A stretch of DNA of 64,000 bases from Candidatus Thorarchaeota archaeon MP8T_1. Its GTDB lineage: Archaea > Asgardarchaeota > Thorarchaeia > Thorarchaeales > Thorarchaeaceae. The DNA lies in NCBI GenBank assembly GCA_002825465.1, contig PJER01000001.1, positions 1 to 64,000 on the forward strand. The letters run 5' to 3'. Both the position numbers and the translations under genes were made by a program. The notes under the pieces are model-generated. The model did no database searches. It was not told the origin of the DNA and saw nothing but the letters and a program-made list of their open reading frames with translations. Shown here piece after piece: positions 44,927 through 54,218 of the stretch (its first letter is position 1; each line of letters starts with the position of its first letter).

Positions 44927-46009
44927 CTATAAGAGATTATACTTAGTTAAGAATTCCTGCATTTCCTTTTTCGAGATAAGATGGTCTTTAGAGGAGTATA
45001 CTTCTGTTTCACTACTATCCATCCTCACACCTTCACTCATGTAAACAGGCGTCTTTACTTCTCTGTATCGCTCAATAAGAGAAGTAATAGCAAAGATGTC
45101 ATTGTGCTTGAATGTGTAATCCATTTCAAACTCATTAATTAGTATCTCATGGATTTTCTCTCCAGGCCGTATGCCTATCTCCTCAATCTTATTGTTAGCA
45201 TTCAAAAGCAATTTCATTGCGTCTATCAAATCAACGATTTTGACAGATGGAATCAAGGGAATAATAACTTCTCCACCAATGCTATAGTAGAGAGCTTTTA
45301 GTATCAAGTCAACTGCTTGATCAGCAGTTATGATGAAACGAGTCATATCAGGATGAGTAAGTGGAATAGGTTTGCCACTCTCTATTTTCTCTTTGAAAAA
45401 GGGAATAATCGATCCAGTACTAGCTAGAACATTTCCATATCTAACTGAACTCATTATAGCTTCGGATTTCCCCTTGCTATAATTCATTTCAGTAAAGATT
45501 CGTTCACCAAGAAGTTTGCAGGCACCATACGAATTCAATGGAGAACAGGCTTTGTCGGTTGATACAAAGAGTGAACGACCAACTTCATTTTTCAAAGCAG
45601 CCTTTGCTACGTTAACTGTTCCAAGTATATTTGTTTTAATCGATTCTGTGACATTATACTCAATCATGTCAATACGTTTCAAGGCAGCTGCATGAATTAA
45701 AACGTCAACATCTTCGAGAGCACGAGATATCCTATCAAAATCTCTGACATCACCAATAAGATTTCTGAGACGGGGATTGTGTCCAAAGATATTGTTGAAA
45801 CGATAATGTTTGACTTCATCCCTACTAAAAATACGTAGAGATTGAGGTTCGTACTTTAGAAATCGTTTTGCTAGAGATTTCCCCAAAAAACCAGTACCAC
45901 CTGTAATGAGAACAACCTTGTCTTGTATAGTTTCCCAGATGCGATCTTCAAATTTACTCAAATTCAATTCACTCTCAAGTACCCAAATCCAATATCCGAG
46001 AAAAGACAT
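44927..46009 (-). CDS. pseB: PseB-type UDP-GlcNAc 4,6-dehydratase
   Basis: 360 aa extended SDR. NAD motif GGTGFLGKSLAKRF, HAAALKRIDMIEYN, catalytic STDKACSPLNSYGACK (with Lys in the YGACK site), RYGNVL. The inverting dehydratase PseB makes UDP-2-acetamido-2,6-dideoxy-arabino-4-hexulose from UDP-GlcNAc, the first pathway step. The N-terminus is longer than usual by about 25 residues, so the true start may be internal. Operon with pseC; divergent from pseI. Confidence 0.87.
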   Translation of the reverse strand: MSFLGYWIWVLESELNLSKFEDRIWETIQDKVVLITGGTGFLGKSLAKRFLKYEPQSLRIFSRDEVKHYRFNNIFGHNPRLRNLIGDVRDFDRISRALEDVDVLIHAAALKRIDMIEYNVTESIKTNILGTVNVAKAALKNEVGRSLFVSTDKACSPLNSYGACKLLGERIFTEMNYSKGKSEAIMSSVRYGNVLASTGSIIPFFKEKIESGKPIPLTHPDMTRFIITADQAVDLILKALYYSIGGEVIIPLIPSVKIVDLIDAMKLLLNANNKIEEIGIRPGEKIHEILINEFEMDYTFKHNDIFAITSLIERYREVKTPVYMSEGVRMDSSETEVYSSKDHLISKKEMQEFLTKYNLL

Positions 46010-46118
46010 ACATGATTTGAACTTTCTTATTTAGATTCTTAAATTACACAATATAAAATGATGTCATAAGTTGAGAAGTTTTATAATCGCAATCAAACGA
46101 AATAGGATTGGTGTATTA

Positions 46119-47168
46119 ATGAAAGAGATTAAGATTGGTGAGAAGCTCGTTGGTGGAAACAATCCTGTTTTCATTATCGCTGAGATTTCCGCCAATCATT
46201 TGCAGGATTTTGATATGGCCATGGAGCTAATTAGAGCTGCAAAAGATGTCGGTGCTGATGCGGTAAAACTTCAAACATATACAGCAGATACGATCACACT
46301 AAATTGTGACTCCAAATATTTTCTTCTTGATGACACTATATGGGAAGGAAAAACACTCTATCAACTCTATGAAGAGGCATATACACCATGGGAATGGCAA
46401 CCAAAACTGAAAGAGTTTGCAGAAGAATTAGGACTTGTTTGCTTTTCGTCTCCCTTTGACAGAACTGCAGTTGATTTTCTAGAAGGACTCAATGTCCCTG
46501 CGTTCAAAGTTGCTTCCTTTGAGATAACAGATATTCCATTGATTGAGTACATTGCGTCTAAGCAAAAGCCTGTTATCATTTCGACTGGTATTGCTGAACC
46601 TGTTGATATACAGGAGGCAATTGATGCTTGTAGAAGAGTAGGAAATGATGACATTATCCTACTAAAATGTACATCTGCATATCCGACACCATTATCCGAC
46701 GTGAATCTCCGTACACTCCAAGATTTATCAAAACGATTCAACACTCTTGCAGGAATATCAGATCATACTTTAGGTATATCAGTTCCAGCTGCCTCTGTAG
46801 CCTTAGGTGCATGTATGATTGAAAAACATTTGACTTTACAAAGAGCTGCAGGGGGACCAGACGCAGAGTTCTCTTTAGAACCGGATGAATTCAAGAATAT
46901 GGTTCAAACAGTCAGAGAAATCGAACAAGCTTTAGGACAGGTGTCTTATGAGCTAACGGAAAAAATGAGAAGAAGCAGGCAATTTTCACGCTCTCTGTTT
47001 GTTGCAGAGGATATTGAAAAAGGAAACGTTCTGACAGAGAAAAACATAAGATCTGTTAGACCGGGTTATGGGCTCCCACCAAAGGTTCTGCATCAAGTAT
47101 TAGGTAAGAAAGCTAGTAGAGATATTGCAAAGGGAACACCATTAACTTGGGATATGGTCGAATCATAG
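46119..47168 (+). CDS. pseI: PseI-type pseudaminic acid synthase (NeuB family)
   Basis: The frame opens at 46071, but ATG 46119 gives the family-standard start MKEIKIGEKLVGGNNPVFIIAEISANH (349 aa). The TIM barrel has AVKLQTYTADTITL, CFSSPFDRTAVDFLE, ILLKCTSAYPTP and GISDHTLG. The C-terminal SAF domain (RSLFVAEDIEKGNVL) binds substrate. It condenses phosphoenolpyruvate with the 6-deoxy-AltdiNAc to form pseudaminic acid. Divergent from pseB-pseC. Confidence 0.9.
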   Translation: MKEIKIGEKLVGGNNPVFIIAEISANHLQDFDMAMELIRAAKDVGADAVKLQTYTADTITLNCDSKYFLLDDTIWEGKTLYQLYEEAYTPWEWQPKLKEFAEELGLVCFSSPFDRTAVDFLEGLNVPAFKVASFEITDIPLIEYIASKQKPVIISTGIAEPVDIQEAIDACRRVGNDDIILLKCTSAYPTPLSDVNLRTLQDLSKRFNTLAGISDHTLGISVPAASVALGACMIEKHLTLQRAAGGPDAEFSLEPDEFKNMVQTVREIEQALGQVSYELTEKMRRSRQFSRSLFVAEDIEKGNVLTEKNIRSVRPGYGLPPKVLHQVLGKKASRDIAKGTPLTWDMVES

Positions 47169-47173
47169 GTGTA

Positions 47174-48577
47174 TCAATAAGATGTAAATCGATTGATGAA
47201 TCTGATGATATTTTTTGAAGAATTGTCTTTGAAGAAGAATTCCGCGTCAAACGAAACAGAATCATCCCGGTTGTTAAAATAGTTTAAGAAATCTTCAGCT
47301 GTAGAGATCATTGTCACATATCCTCTTCTAGACAAATCATCAAAGTATTCTGCTCCAGAAATGTCAAGTATGTAAGTATGTAAGCCGTGAGCAAGTCCTT
47401 CAAATATTGCAGTTGAACCAACACCAATTTGAGCTATTGATTCAGCAAAGAGTTGGTGCAGTCCTGTATCCTTTCTATCAATAACATCTACATTACTATC
47501 AACCAGCCAAGGATAGAGTTCTTTCCATGTATCACATTCAGCAGGATGTAGCTTGTATGCAATAGTGTAATCGGGGCCAAGCTTCTTACTTAACTCTAGA
47601 GCAAGTTGAGATATTCCATCTCCAACGTAGCCTTGTGAGATAAACAGAATCTGCTTTTTCTTAGCAAGATGCTTGTACTTCGATAGTTCTCTTTCGATGA
47701 ATGGGAATCCAACATTAACAGCCTTTTCTTGTGTGATTGGATAACTGATATTTTCTTTCCAATAATCACCCCAAATTAACATATAATCTGGAAATGTGTG
47801 CTTGGGATTTCCATCGAAAGCATATGTGGGATGATAGTTATTGATACCACCATGCTGAAGTTCAGCAGTTGGTATTCTGAGGAGTTTACCAGCTTCAATT
47901 AGAGTCTCTTTCCCGAAACTGTTCACAAGAAGGATTAATTTTGGTTTTATTCTTTTGAGAAGTTGGATGTAGAGAGGTAATTTCGAAGCGCGGCTTTTCA
48001 AGGTCGTCGTTACAATGTATTTCACATCAACTTTTACTCCAAAATTATCAACTATTGATTTTTCAAGTTCAGTAATTAGATTTGCTTCTGCTGAACTCAA
48101 ACGAATTCTAGTGAAGCCTAATTTATTCCTTAAGAGTGCAATAAAATCAAGAAAATCAAAATATCTCAAGTGGCGAGTTCTTGCAGGTGAACGATGGTCA
48201 AGATAGTAATTTTCCTCAATAGCAACATAGCTGACATTAATGAGATCGATGAATGTATCAGTGTAAATATCCCACCACCTTTTGTCTGAGCCAATAAGTC
48301 TTCTTGGATGACCTATCACAAGAACATCCTTCTGTCGAGATAGGAATGTGTTTCGCATAATATTCAGAAATGATAATGTGAAGAACTTCAACTTCTTAAA
48401 TAATGAGTAACTGGGTATCAGATCGGTCTTTGTTTCAAGTTTTTTGAAGTAGACTTGAAAATAGATTCTTGTACGAACTCGTTCCCAAAAAAGAAGGCCA
48501 GTGATTCTCTGATTGAAAAGATCAAATTCATTTTCTATTTTCAGGAATTTATTACGTACATTTTCAGTCTCTCTCAT
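47174..48577 (-). CDS. GT-B fold polysaccharide/sialyltransferase-like protein
   Basis: 467 aa. A Lys-rich N-terminus and coiled helices are followed by a GT-B C-terminal half: PTAELQHGGINNYHPTYAF, YMLIWGDYWKE, ILFISQGYVGDG, YKLHPAECDTWKEL, IGVGSTAIFEGLAHGL. The QHGG and LHPAE motifs are shared with capsule KpsC/KpsS, polysialyltransferase and CDP-glycerol-transferase-like folds. In this locus it is the best candidate to transfer the CMP-activated nonulosonate, an inference. Confidence 0.65.
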   Translation of the reverse strand: MRETENVRNKFLKIENEFDLFNQRITGLLFWERVRTRIYFQVYFKKLETKTDLIPSYSLFKKLKFFTLSFLNIMRNTFLSRQKDVLVIGHPRRLIGSDKRWWDIYTDTFIDLINVSYVAIEENYYLDHRSPARTRHLRYFDFLDFIALLRNKLGFTRIRLSSAEANLITELEKSIVDNFGVKVDVKYIVTTTLKSRASKLPLYIQLLKRIKPKLILLVNSFGKETLIEAGKLLRIPTAELQHGGINNYHPTYAFDGNPKHTFPDYMLIWGDYWKENISYPITQEKAVNVGFPFIERELSKYKHLAKKKQILFISQGYVGDGISQLALELSKKLGPDYTIAYKLHPAECDTWKELYPWLVDSNVDVIDRKDTGLHQLFAESIAQIGVGSTAIFEGLAHGLHTYILDISGAEYFDDLSRRGYVTMISTAEDFLNYFNNRDDSVSFDAEFFFKDNSSKNIIRFINRFTSY

Positions 48578-48622
48578 TAAATCTTCGCCAACGATTTCAC
48601 TATTCTTTTCTATTCGAACTCT

Positions 48623-49714
48623 CTAGAGGGGATTCTTTAGAACCCATTTTTCATCTTTCTTCTCGAAGATATCACGATTCCACATTTTTTCAACAATGTC
48701 CCAGAATTCTTTCTGTGTATATCCTAAGAAACTAATGAAATCGTTCATTGCAATTTGATCGAGATTTGGATCATACTCTCGTATCAGTGCTTTTGCTTCT
48801 TCAAGAGTAAGATGTCCTTCGCGTACTCTTCGACTCGCTATATCAGATGTCCGTTGAAATCCAAATTTTGGGTATTTCAACCAGAGATGAACCATATAAG
48901 CTTGAGAGTCCATCTGTTCGAAATTCTCAATACATCCTTCTCTAATCCATTCATGTGTGAGGTCTCGAAAGCCATACCTTCTTGCTACCTCAAGGTTTCG
49001 TACACTACTCCATGGGTAGAAGTAACTCATGTATATTACTTCAGGGAGTGGCTTGGAGCTATCAAGCTGTATGGAACTCACTTCCGGACTTGTTAGTCCA
49101 TGATCGATCCACCATTGTCGATCTTCTTCTAATTTATCAGACATGGCTTTTACCACTGGAGTAGCATTGTAAAAATTCTCAGCAGTTGAGCCATATTCGA
49201 AGGATGAATTTTCACCATAGATTACAAACGGAATATCAAACTTTTGAGCAAGTAAGGTGGGGATAGTGTAGATTGCGTATTCAACAAATTTCAGGGCTTC
49301 GCCTGTATTTTCAAAAGCTATTCTCGTAGCTCGACGGAAAAGATCATGGTTTATTGTATACTGATAATGATTCAATGAGAATGTTTCAATCATATTTCGA
49401 AGGTTATGAGCTCCTGCTTTTGTATGAGTGAAACTATCTGTAACTGTTACTAAAAGTGGATGCATATTCATCTCTTCAATCATAATATGAGCAAGAAAAT
49501 GAGAGTCCTTACCACCACTTACAGGAATTATACAGTCATAAGATCCGTCCGTTTTTCTGTACTTGTCACAGAGAGTTCTTAGTTCACTCTCTCGCTTCGC
49601 CCAGTCTACAGTTTTTCTAGATTCGTAATTGTGACACGCTTGGCAAATTCCCTTTTCATCAAAGATAGAACCAGGGCGTGTGTCCGGCATTCCACATTTA
49701 ATACAGTGCTTCAT
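48623..49714 (-). CDS. pseA: PseA/WbpG-type N-acetyl sugar amidotransferase
   Basis: 363 aa. N-terminal zinc site CIKCGMPDTRPG with CQACHNYE, then the PP-loop IPVSGGKDSHFL that adenylates. The sugar-site region FVIYGENSSFEYGSTAE follows. In Campylobacter PseA makes the acetamidino form of pseudaminic acid (Pse5NAc7Am); WbpG does similar in Pseudomonas. Ammonia from a partner amidotransferase is usually needed; no hisH/hisF-like pair is seen here. Followed by a methylase gene on the other strand. Confidence 0.8.
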   Translation of the reverse strand: MKHCIKCGMPDTRPGSIFDEKGICQACHNYESRKTVDWAKRESELRTLCDKYRKTDGSYDCIIPVSGGKDSHFLAHIMIEEMNMHPLLVTVTDSFTHTKAGAHNLRNMIETFSLNHYQYTINHDLFRRATRIAFENTGEALKFVEYAIYTIPTLLAQKFDIPFVIYGENSSFEYGSTAENFYNATPVVKAMSDKLEEDRQWWIDHGLTSPEVSSIQLDSSKPLPEVIYMSYFYPWSSVRNLEVARRYGFRDLTHEWIREGCIENFEQMDSQAYMVHLWLKYPKFGFQRTSDIASRRVREGHLTLEEAKALIREYDPNLDQIAMNDFISFLGYTQKEFWDIVEKMWNRDIFEKKDEKWVLKNPL

Positions 49715-49876
49715 AGAAAGTCCTCACGTTAATAGTTCAGACCGATTGATAGTAGATTTATATCTTACCAATCAGCAAGATTTGGTGAATTCTAGCAAGT
49801 TTGGAAACCTTTAATTCCATAACGAAAACTGGACCTAAATCGAAATGAAAGGTCATCAAAGGGGCTTCTAACCAAT

Positions 49877-50503
49877 ATGAAAAAAACAAAGCAAGAAAAA
49901 TTTTGGGAAGGAGATTTTGGAGATGAATACACATCTCGGAATGCGGGAGATTGGGACGCATTTTACAAAAAGCAATGGGGTATTACCCGAACTGCATTAA
50001 ACGAAGAGTTCCTGTCGGACTTGGATAAAACTAGCTCAATTCTAGAGGTGGGTTGCAACCGAGCTAACCAATTAAAAATCCTATACGAACAAGGATTCAC
50101 GAATCTGTGGGGTCTTGAGATAAATAAGAAAGCACTGACAATCGCAAGAGAAAACAAGAATTTCAATCTCCTAGAGGGTTCTGGATTTGATATTCCTTTC
50201 AGGGATTCGTTCTTTGATCTGGTCTTTACTAGCGGTGTTTTAATTCACATCGCTCCAAATGACTTGTATAGAATCGTTGATGAGATATATCGCGTTTCGA
50301 AACGATATATCTGGGGCTTCGAATATTATTCTGAAGAATGCCAACCAATTGAATATAGAGGTCACAACGATCGATTGTGGAAAAATAACTTTTTGAAAAT
50401 ATATCAAGAAAGCCATCCTGATCTTAGAGTGGTAAAACAAAAGAAAATCAAGTATGTTGAAAATGATAATTTTGACATGATGTTCCTATTAGAAAAGGTC
50501 TGA
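49877..50503 (+). CDS. Pseudaminic acid biosynthesis-associated methyltransferase
   Basis: 208 aa SAM-dependent class I methyltransferase. WEGDFGDEYTSRN at the start and ILEVGCNRANQLKIL as SAM-binding motif I are typical of the pseudaminic-acid-associated methylase group; FDLVFTSGVLIHI is motif II-III. It would methylate the nonulosonate or its precursor. First in the + strand run methylase, cytidylyltransferase, GNAT fusion with tiny gaps. Confidence 0.78.
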   Translation: MKKTKQEKFWEGDFGDEYTSRNAGDWDAFYKKQWGITRTALNEEFLSDLDKTSSILEVGCNRANQLKILYEQGFTNLWGLEINKKALTIARENKNFNLLEGSGFDIPFRDSFFDLVFTSGVLIHIAPNDLYRIVDEIYRVSKRYIWGFEYYSEECQPIEYRGHNDRLWKNNFLKIYQESHPDLRVVKQKKIKYVENDNFDMMFLLEKV

Positions 50504-50506
50504 AAA

Positions 50507-51262
50507 ATGAAAATCTCCTGTATTATTCAATCAAGAGTAGGTTCGACTAGACTACCAAATAAGATACTAATGCGAGTTTCAGGAAAAACCATTCTGGAAC
50601 ATGTAATAGAGAGAGTACTACGTGCAAAGCTCATTGATGATATTATTGTTGCAACAACAACAAGTGATGATGATGAAAAGATTGAGAATCTGGTAGATGG
50701 ACTCAAGAACGGTAGGGTTTCGGTGATTCGCGGATCAGAAGAGGATGTATTAGATAGGTATTATCAAGCAGCAAAAAAGGGGCAATCGGACGTAATTGTT
50801 AGAATAACTAGTGATTGTCCGCTCATTGATTGGGAATTACTTGATGAAATGGTGTCTGAGTACATTTCTGGTGATTATGACTACGTTTCAAATGTTCTCA
50901 CCAAACGTACCTATCCGAGAGGATTGGATGCGGAGGTGTTTTCATTTGATTTATTAAAATACATGTGGGAGTCATGTGATAAACAAAGAGAACGTGAACA
51001 TGTAACTACTTACATCAGAGAGCATCCTGAAGAATTTTCTACAAAAAATATCCAGCAAGAGAAGGACCTATCCTATCTTCGATGGACTGTAGATGAACAA
51101 GATGACTTCAGACTTATCAAGATAATATATGAGGAACTCTATGACAAAAAGCAAGACTTTGTGACAGATGACATTCTTAAATTGATACAAGCAAGACCTG
51201 AACTCGCAACTATTAATTCACATGTGGAGCAAAAGAAAAACATACAAAGTGAGGCAAATTGA
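50507..51262 (+). CDS. SpsF-type cytidylyltransferase, PseF-like
   Basis: 251 aa. ISCIIQSRVGSTRLPNKIL is the nucleotide-binding start of SpsF/NeuA-like enzymes, then IIVATTTSDDDEKI, RGSEEDVLDRYY and ITSDCPLID. It would activate the nonulosonate as CMP-sugar. Clearly in the pathway by position: it follows the methylase by three bases and overlaps the next gene (ATTGA). Confidence 0.82.
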   Translation: MKISCIIQSRVGSTRLPNKILMRVSGKTILEHVIERVLRAKLIDDIIVATTTSDDDEKIENLVDGLKNGRVSVIRGSEEDVLDRYYQAAKKGQSDVIVRITSDCPLIDWELLDEMVSEYISGDYDYVSNVLTKRTYPRGLDAEVFSFDLLKYMWESCDKQREREHVTTYIREHPEEFSTKNIQQEKDLSYLRWTVDEQDDFRLIKIIYEELYDKKQDFVTDDILKLIQARPELATINSHVEQKKNIQSEAN

Positions 51263-52497
51263 GTTTACGGTTAAGAAATGCAGTCGAAGAAGATTGTAGA
51301 TTTCTCTTTGAACTGAGAAATCATCCTGTCGTGCGAGCTGCATCATTCAACACAGAGGAAATTCAATATGATCAGCACGAAGAATGGTACAGAGAAGCTC
51401 TTCAAAATGAGGAAATTTGTATTCTCATAGGACTTGATACTTCTGATGAAAAGATTGGTATGGTGAGGTTTCAAAAGAAAAATGATAGGGTCACAATAAG
51501 CGTGGCGATTTCACCAACGATTCAGGGAAAAGGCTATGGTACAGCTATTATTAGGGAAGGCTGTTCAGAATATTTGAAAGAGAGAATAGTTGTTGATGAA
51601 ATAGTTGCAGAAATAAAGGAGTCCAATGAAACCTCAAAGAAGGCATTTAGTAAAGCAGGATTTGTAGAAACACAATCTAGCAATAATATGGTGACGATGA
51701 AGAAATTCAGGTCTCTTGATAATTATAGAGTAGGTGTCAAGATTTTTACCTCCAATAAAGAATCGTTTGGTAGATTGAAGGAGTTTTATGAGAAGGATAT
51801 CATTGATTATGTAGAACTCTATATTGTACCGGGAATCGTTGATAAGAAATCTCTTTACATCCTCAAAGGAATTCCTATCATTTTTCATGCACCCAATATA
51901 AATCATGGATTCAATTTGCGTGATAAAAATACAACTTTCAAAAAATCAATTCAAACATTAGAAGAAATTAGCAAATATCTAGGTGAGAAATCTATCATAT
52001 TCCATCCTGGATTGGAAGCTGGAGAAAACGATATCGAGAATATTACCAATACACTCATTGAACTAGGGATGAAATTTGACATCATTCTTGAGAATATGCC
52101 AAAAAAGCCAGTTCATGGTGATCGTGAAATAATTGGATCAAGTTATGATGAATTTGTGGAGATAATCAGAAAGACAGAGGTTCGCTTTTGTATAGATATT
52201 GGTCATACGATATACAGTGCAAATCATTATGGTGTAGATGCACTTGAATACCTCCAGAAGTTTATAGACCAAGGACCATTCATGTTTCATATTGGAGATG
52301 GTGATTTTTCAGGTTCATCAGATGTTCACAAACACCTCGGTGAAGGAGATTTTCCCCTTTTTGATATAATTGCCAAATTACCTAAATTCTCAATGGTTAC
52401 ATTGGAAACTCCAAAAACTGATTTTAAATTACTCAGCGAAGATCTAGAAAATCTTCAGAGATTAAAAGATATTCTCAGGAAGGTTCATCATGATTAG
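51259..52497 (+). CDS. pseH: GNAT acetyltransferase (PseH-like) fused to TIM-barrel domain
   Basis: TTG start overlapping the previous stop. Residues 1-150 are a GNAT fold: RLRNAVEEDCRFLFELRN, VAISPTIQGKGYGTAIIREG, ETSKKAFSKAGFVE; this would N-acetylate the 4-amino sugar. Residues about 155-412 form a TIM barrel of the sugar-phosphate-isomerase/AP-endonuclease type: FHAPNINHGF, SIIFHPGLEAGE, DIILENMP, FCIDIGHTIY, FHIGDG, VTLETP, with metal-binding His/Glu/Asp. The fusion is unusual. The barrel could replace the missing PseG or make an epimer; this is speculation. Confidence 0.78.
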   Translation: MSLRLRNAVEEDCRFLFELRNHPVVRAASFNTEEIQYDQHEEWYREALQNEEICILIGLDTSDEKIGMVRFQKKNDRVTISVAISPTIQGKGYGTAIIREGCSEYLKERIVVDEIVAEIKESNETSKKAFSKAGFVETQSSNNMVTMKKFRSLDNYRVGVKIFTSNKESFGRLKEFYEKDIIDYVELYIVPGIVDKKSLYILKGIPIIFHAPNINHGFNLRDKNTTFKKSIQTLEEISKYLGEKSIIFHPGLEAGENDIENITNTLIELGMKFDIILENMPKKPVHGDREIIGSSYDEFVEIIRKTEVRFCIDIGHTIYSANHYGVDALEYLQKFIDQGPFMFHIGDGDFSGSSDVHKHLGEGDFPLFDIIAKLPKFSMVTLETPKTDFKLLSEDLENLQRLKDILRKVHHD

Positions 52498-52568
52498 TAC
52501 ATTATTTCAAGTAGAATAGATTATATCTAGCTTGAAATTCATGGCAAGGAAGAAGAGGGATTAATCTA

Positions 52569-53606
52569 GTGTCAAAAACCAAATGGATAATGAAACAGTA
52601 CTGGCGTATTGGTACTATCAGAGTACTGTTGAGTCTTGCCCTTGGTATGTTTGTTCTTGGTAAAGGATACTACACCTATATCCCCTTCTTAGCAGACCTC
52701 GGTCTATTAGGAGCGTTGATACTTGGAACCTTCCTTGTTCTGTTATTCCTCGGAATTGGTTGGCTATATGATGAAAAAGGAAAAATGTGGAGCCCGCAAT
52801 TGCAAGTGATTGCTGAGAGGAATCCATACCAATATATCTCCAACTATAAGTCAATGGTTTATGATTATCAGGTATTCTATGCTTTGATAGCTACTTTGAA
52901 GAAAATAATGATAAAATCAGGATTGGATTATTCAACATTAGATGATCTAGCCAAACACATCGGAAAATTCTTTGATAGAAAAGTAACTCGTTCAGATATT
53001 TTTGGTGCAGAACCGGATGCAGAAATATTTACAGAAGAACATCCATTTATCGTTGGACAAGAACATCCAAAATCTCGAATACCATTATCAGCGAGGTTGA
53101 AATTAGGATTTCAAACAGAGATTCTTCGCTTGAATTGGATCCAAGCATTAACGGGACTTGTCCAAGATGTTCTTGTATTTGGAGCCTTATATGTGACAAT
53201 TATTTTCCCTGAGCAGGTCACCGAGTCAGGTCTAGTTCCTATCTACTATCTATTTCTTGGTATCATTTTTCTATCACTTCCATTGTTCTTTTTCCTCATT
53301 TTTGCTGGTTGGTATTATGATAAAAAACTGAGAGTCTGGTCTGCAGATTTTATTGTTAAATTTGAACGTGACCCCTACATGTACGTTCCAGATCCACGAA
53401 ATGGTGTAATGGAGATTCCATTCTTTCTAGTGTTATTAAAAACACTTGTCGCAATCTACGAAAAGAAAAATCTGGATACAATGGAATTAGACAGGATGAT
53501 TCAATATTTGGAAATCTACAAGCTGTTTGATGCCTCTGTTGATCAGCATATGCAGGAAGCTAGATCTCTACGGAAAGAGTTTGATGTTAATTTTAGGAGT
53601 GAGTAA
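52569..53606 (+). CDS. Membrane protein with two copies of a repeated module
   Basis: GTG start, 345 aa. Each module: a WRI/WIQ-containing amphipathic opening, two TM helices, W-x-Y-D (GWLYDEK, GWYYDKK), a W-S segment, then an ERNPYQY / ERDPYMYVP motif and a helix (ALIATLKKIMI / FLVLLKTLVAIY). First module about residues 1-135, second about 185-330. A cytosolic linker (HIGKFFDRKVTRS) joins them. No known domain. The next gene encodes a third copy. Confidence 0.62.
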   Translation: MSKTKWIMKQYWRIGTIRVLLSLALGMFVLGKGYYTYIPFLADLGLLGALILGTFLVLLFLGIGWLYDEKGKMWSPQLQVIAERNPYQYISNYKSMVYDYQVFYALIATLKKIMIKSGLDYSTLDDLAKHIGKFFDRKVTRSDIFGAEPDAEIFTEEHPFIVGQEHPKSRIPLSARLKLGFQTEILRLNWIQALTGLVQDVLVFGALYVTIIFPEQVTESGLVPIYYLFLGIIFLSLPLFFFLIFAGWYYDKKLRVWSADFIVKFERDPYMYVPDPRNGVMEIPFFLVLLKTLVAIYEKKNLDTMELDRMIQYLEIYKLFDASVDQHMQEARSLRKEFDVNFRSE

Positions 53607-53607
53607 A

Positions 53608-54126
53608 ATGGGATTGAAAAAATGGTTAATGAAACAACAATGGCGAATTGTGCAGATTCGAGGAATTTGGGGATTGTTCTATGGAGTACTCCTGTTAGCA
53701 ATCTCATACTACGGTTATATCCCGTTGTTTGCGGATATGGGATCATTAGGACCATTTGTCTTTTCAGCTGTTCTTATGTTTTCTTTTCTGATACTTGGTT
53801 ATCTCTATGACCGGGTCTTTATTATGTGGGCACCATCACAAGAAGTAAGTATGGAGAGAAATCCCTATCAATATGTCCCAAGTCCAAAAGACCACATCTT
53901 TTGGTTACCAATATACTCCGTTCTGCTCAATGCCACTGAAACCATTGCAAAAGAACTTGATATTGAAACTACAGAAATTTCTGATGCAAAGGAGTATTTT
54001 GCAAAATGGCAAAAGCTTAGGCCTGAAATAAAAGAGCATATCGATATTGCTGCAGAGATGAGAGATGAGTTCCTTGCTGGTCACTCATTTCATGATATTG
54101 TGAAAGACAACGAGGAAGATATCTAA
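53608..54126 (+). CDS. Single-module membrane protein, paralog of preceding gene
   Basis: ATG 53608 chosen because AGGAGTG precedes it and it aligns with the start of the paralog (LKKWLMKQQWRIVQIRG). 172 aa, two TM, then GYLYDRVFIMWAP and ERNPYQYVPSPKD. One base between the preceding stop and this ATG. It forms an operon and perhaps a hetero-oligomer. Function unknown. Confidence 0.6.
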   Translation: MGLKKWLMKQQWRIVQIRGIWGLFYGVLLLAISYYGYIPLFADMGSLGPFVFSAVLMFSFLILGYLYDRVFIMWAPSQEVSMERNPYQYVPSPKDHIFWLPIYSVLLNATETIAKELDIETTEISDAKEYFAKWQKLRPEIKEHIDIAAEMRDEFLAGHSFHDIVKDNEEDI

Positions 54127-54218
54127 TCAAAAGAAAACTATGCCAATATTATTACAAAATATCATCTGAATTTTATTTATATCAATCAATTCCGATTGCT
54201 TTTCGGATGTGAAAAATC

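Noticed and set aside
47174..48577. This gene as the missing PseG
   Set aside because: GT-B fold but far longer than PseG and with capsule-transferase motifs (QHGG, LHPAE); a transferase is more likely.
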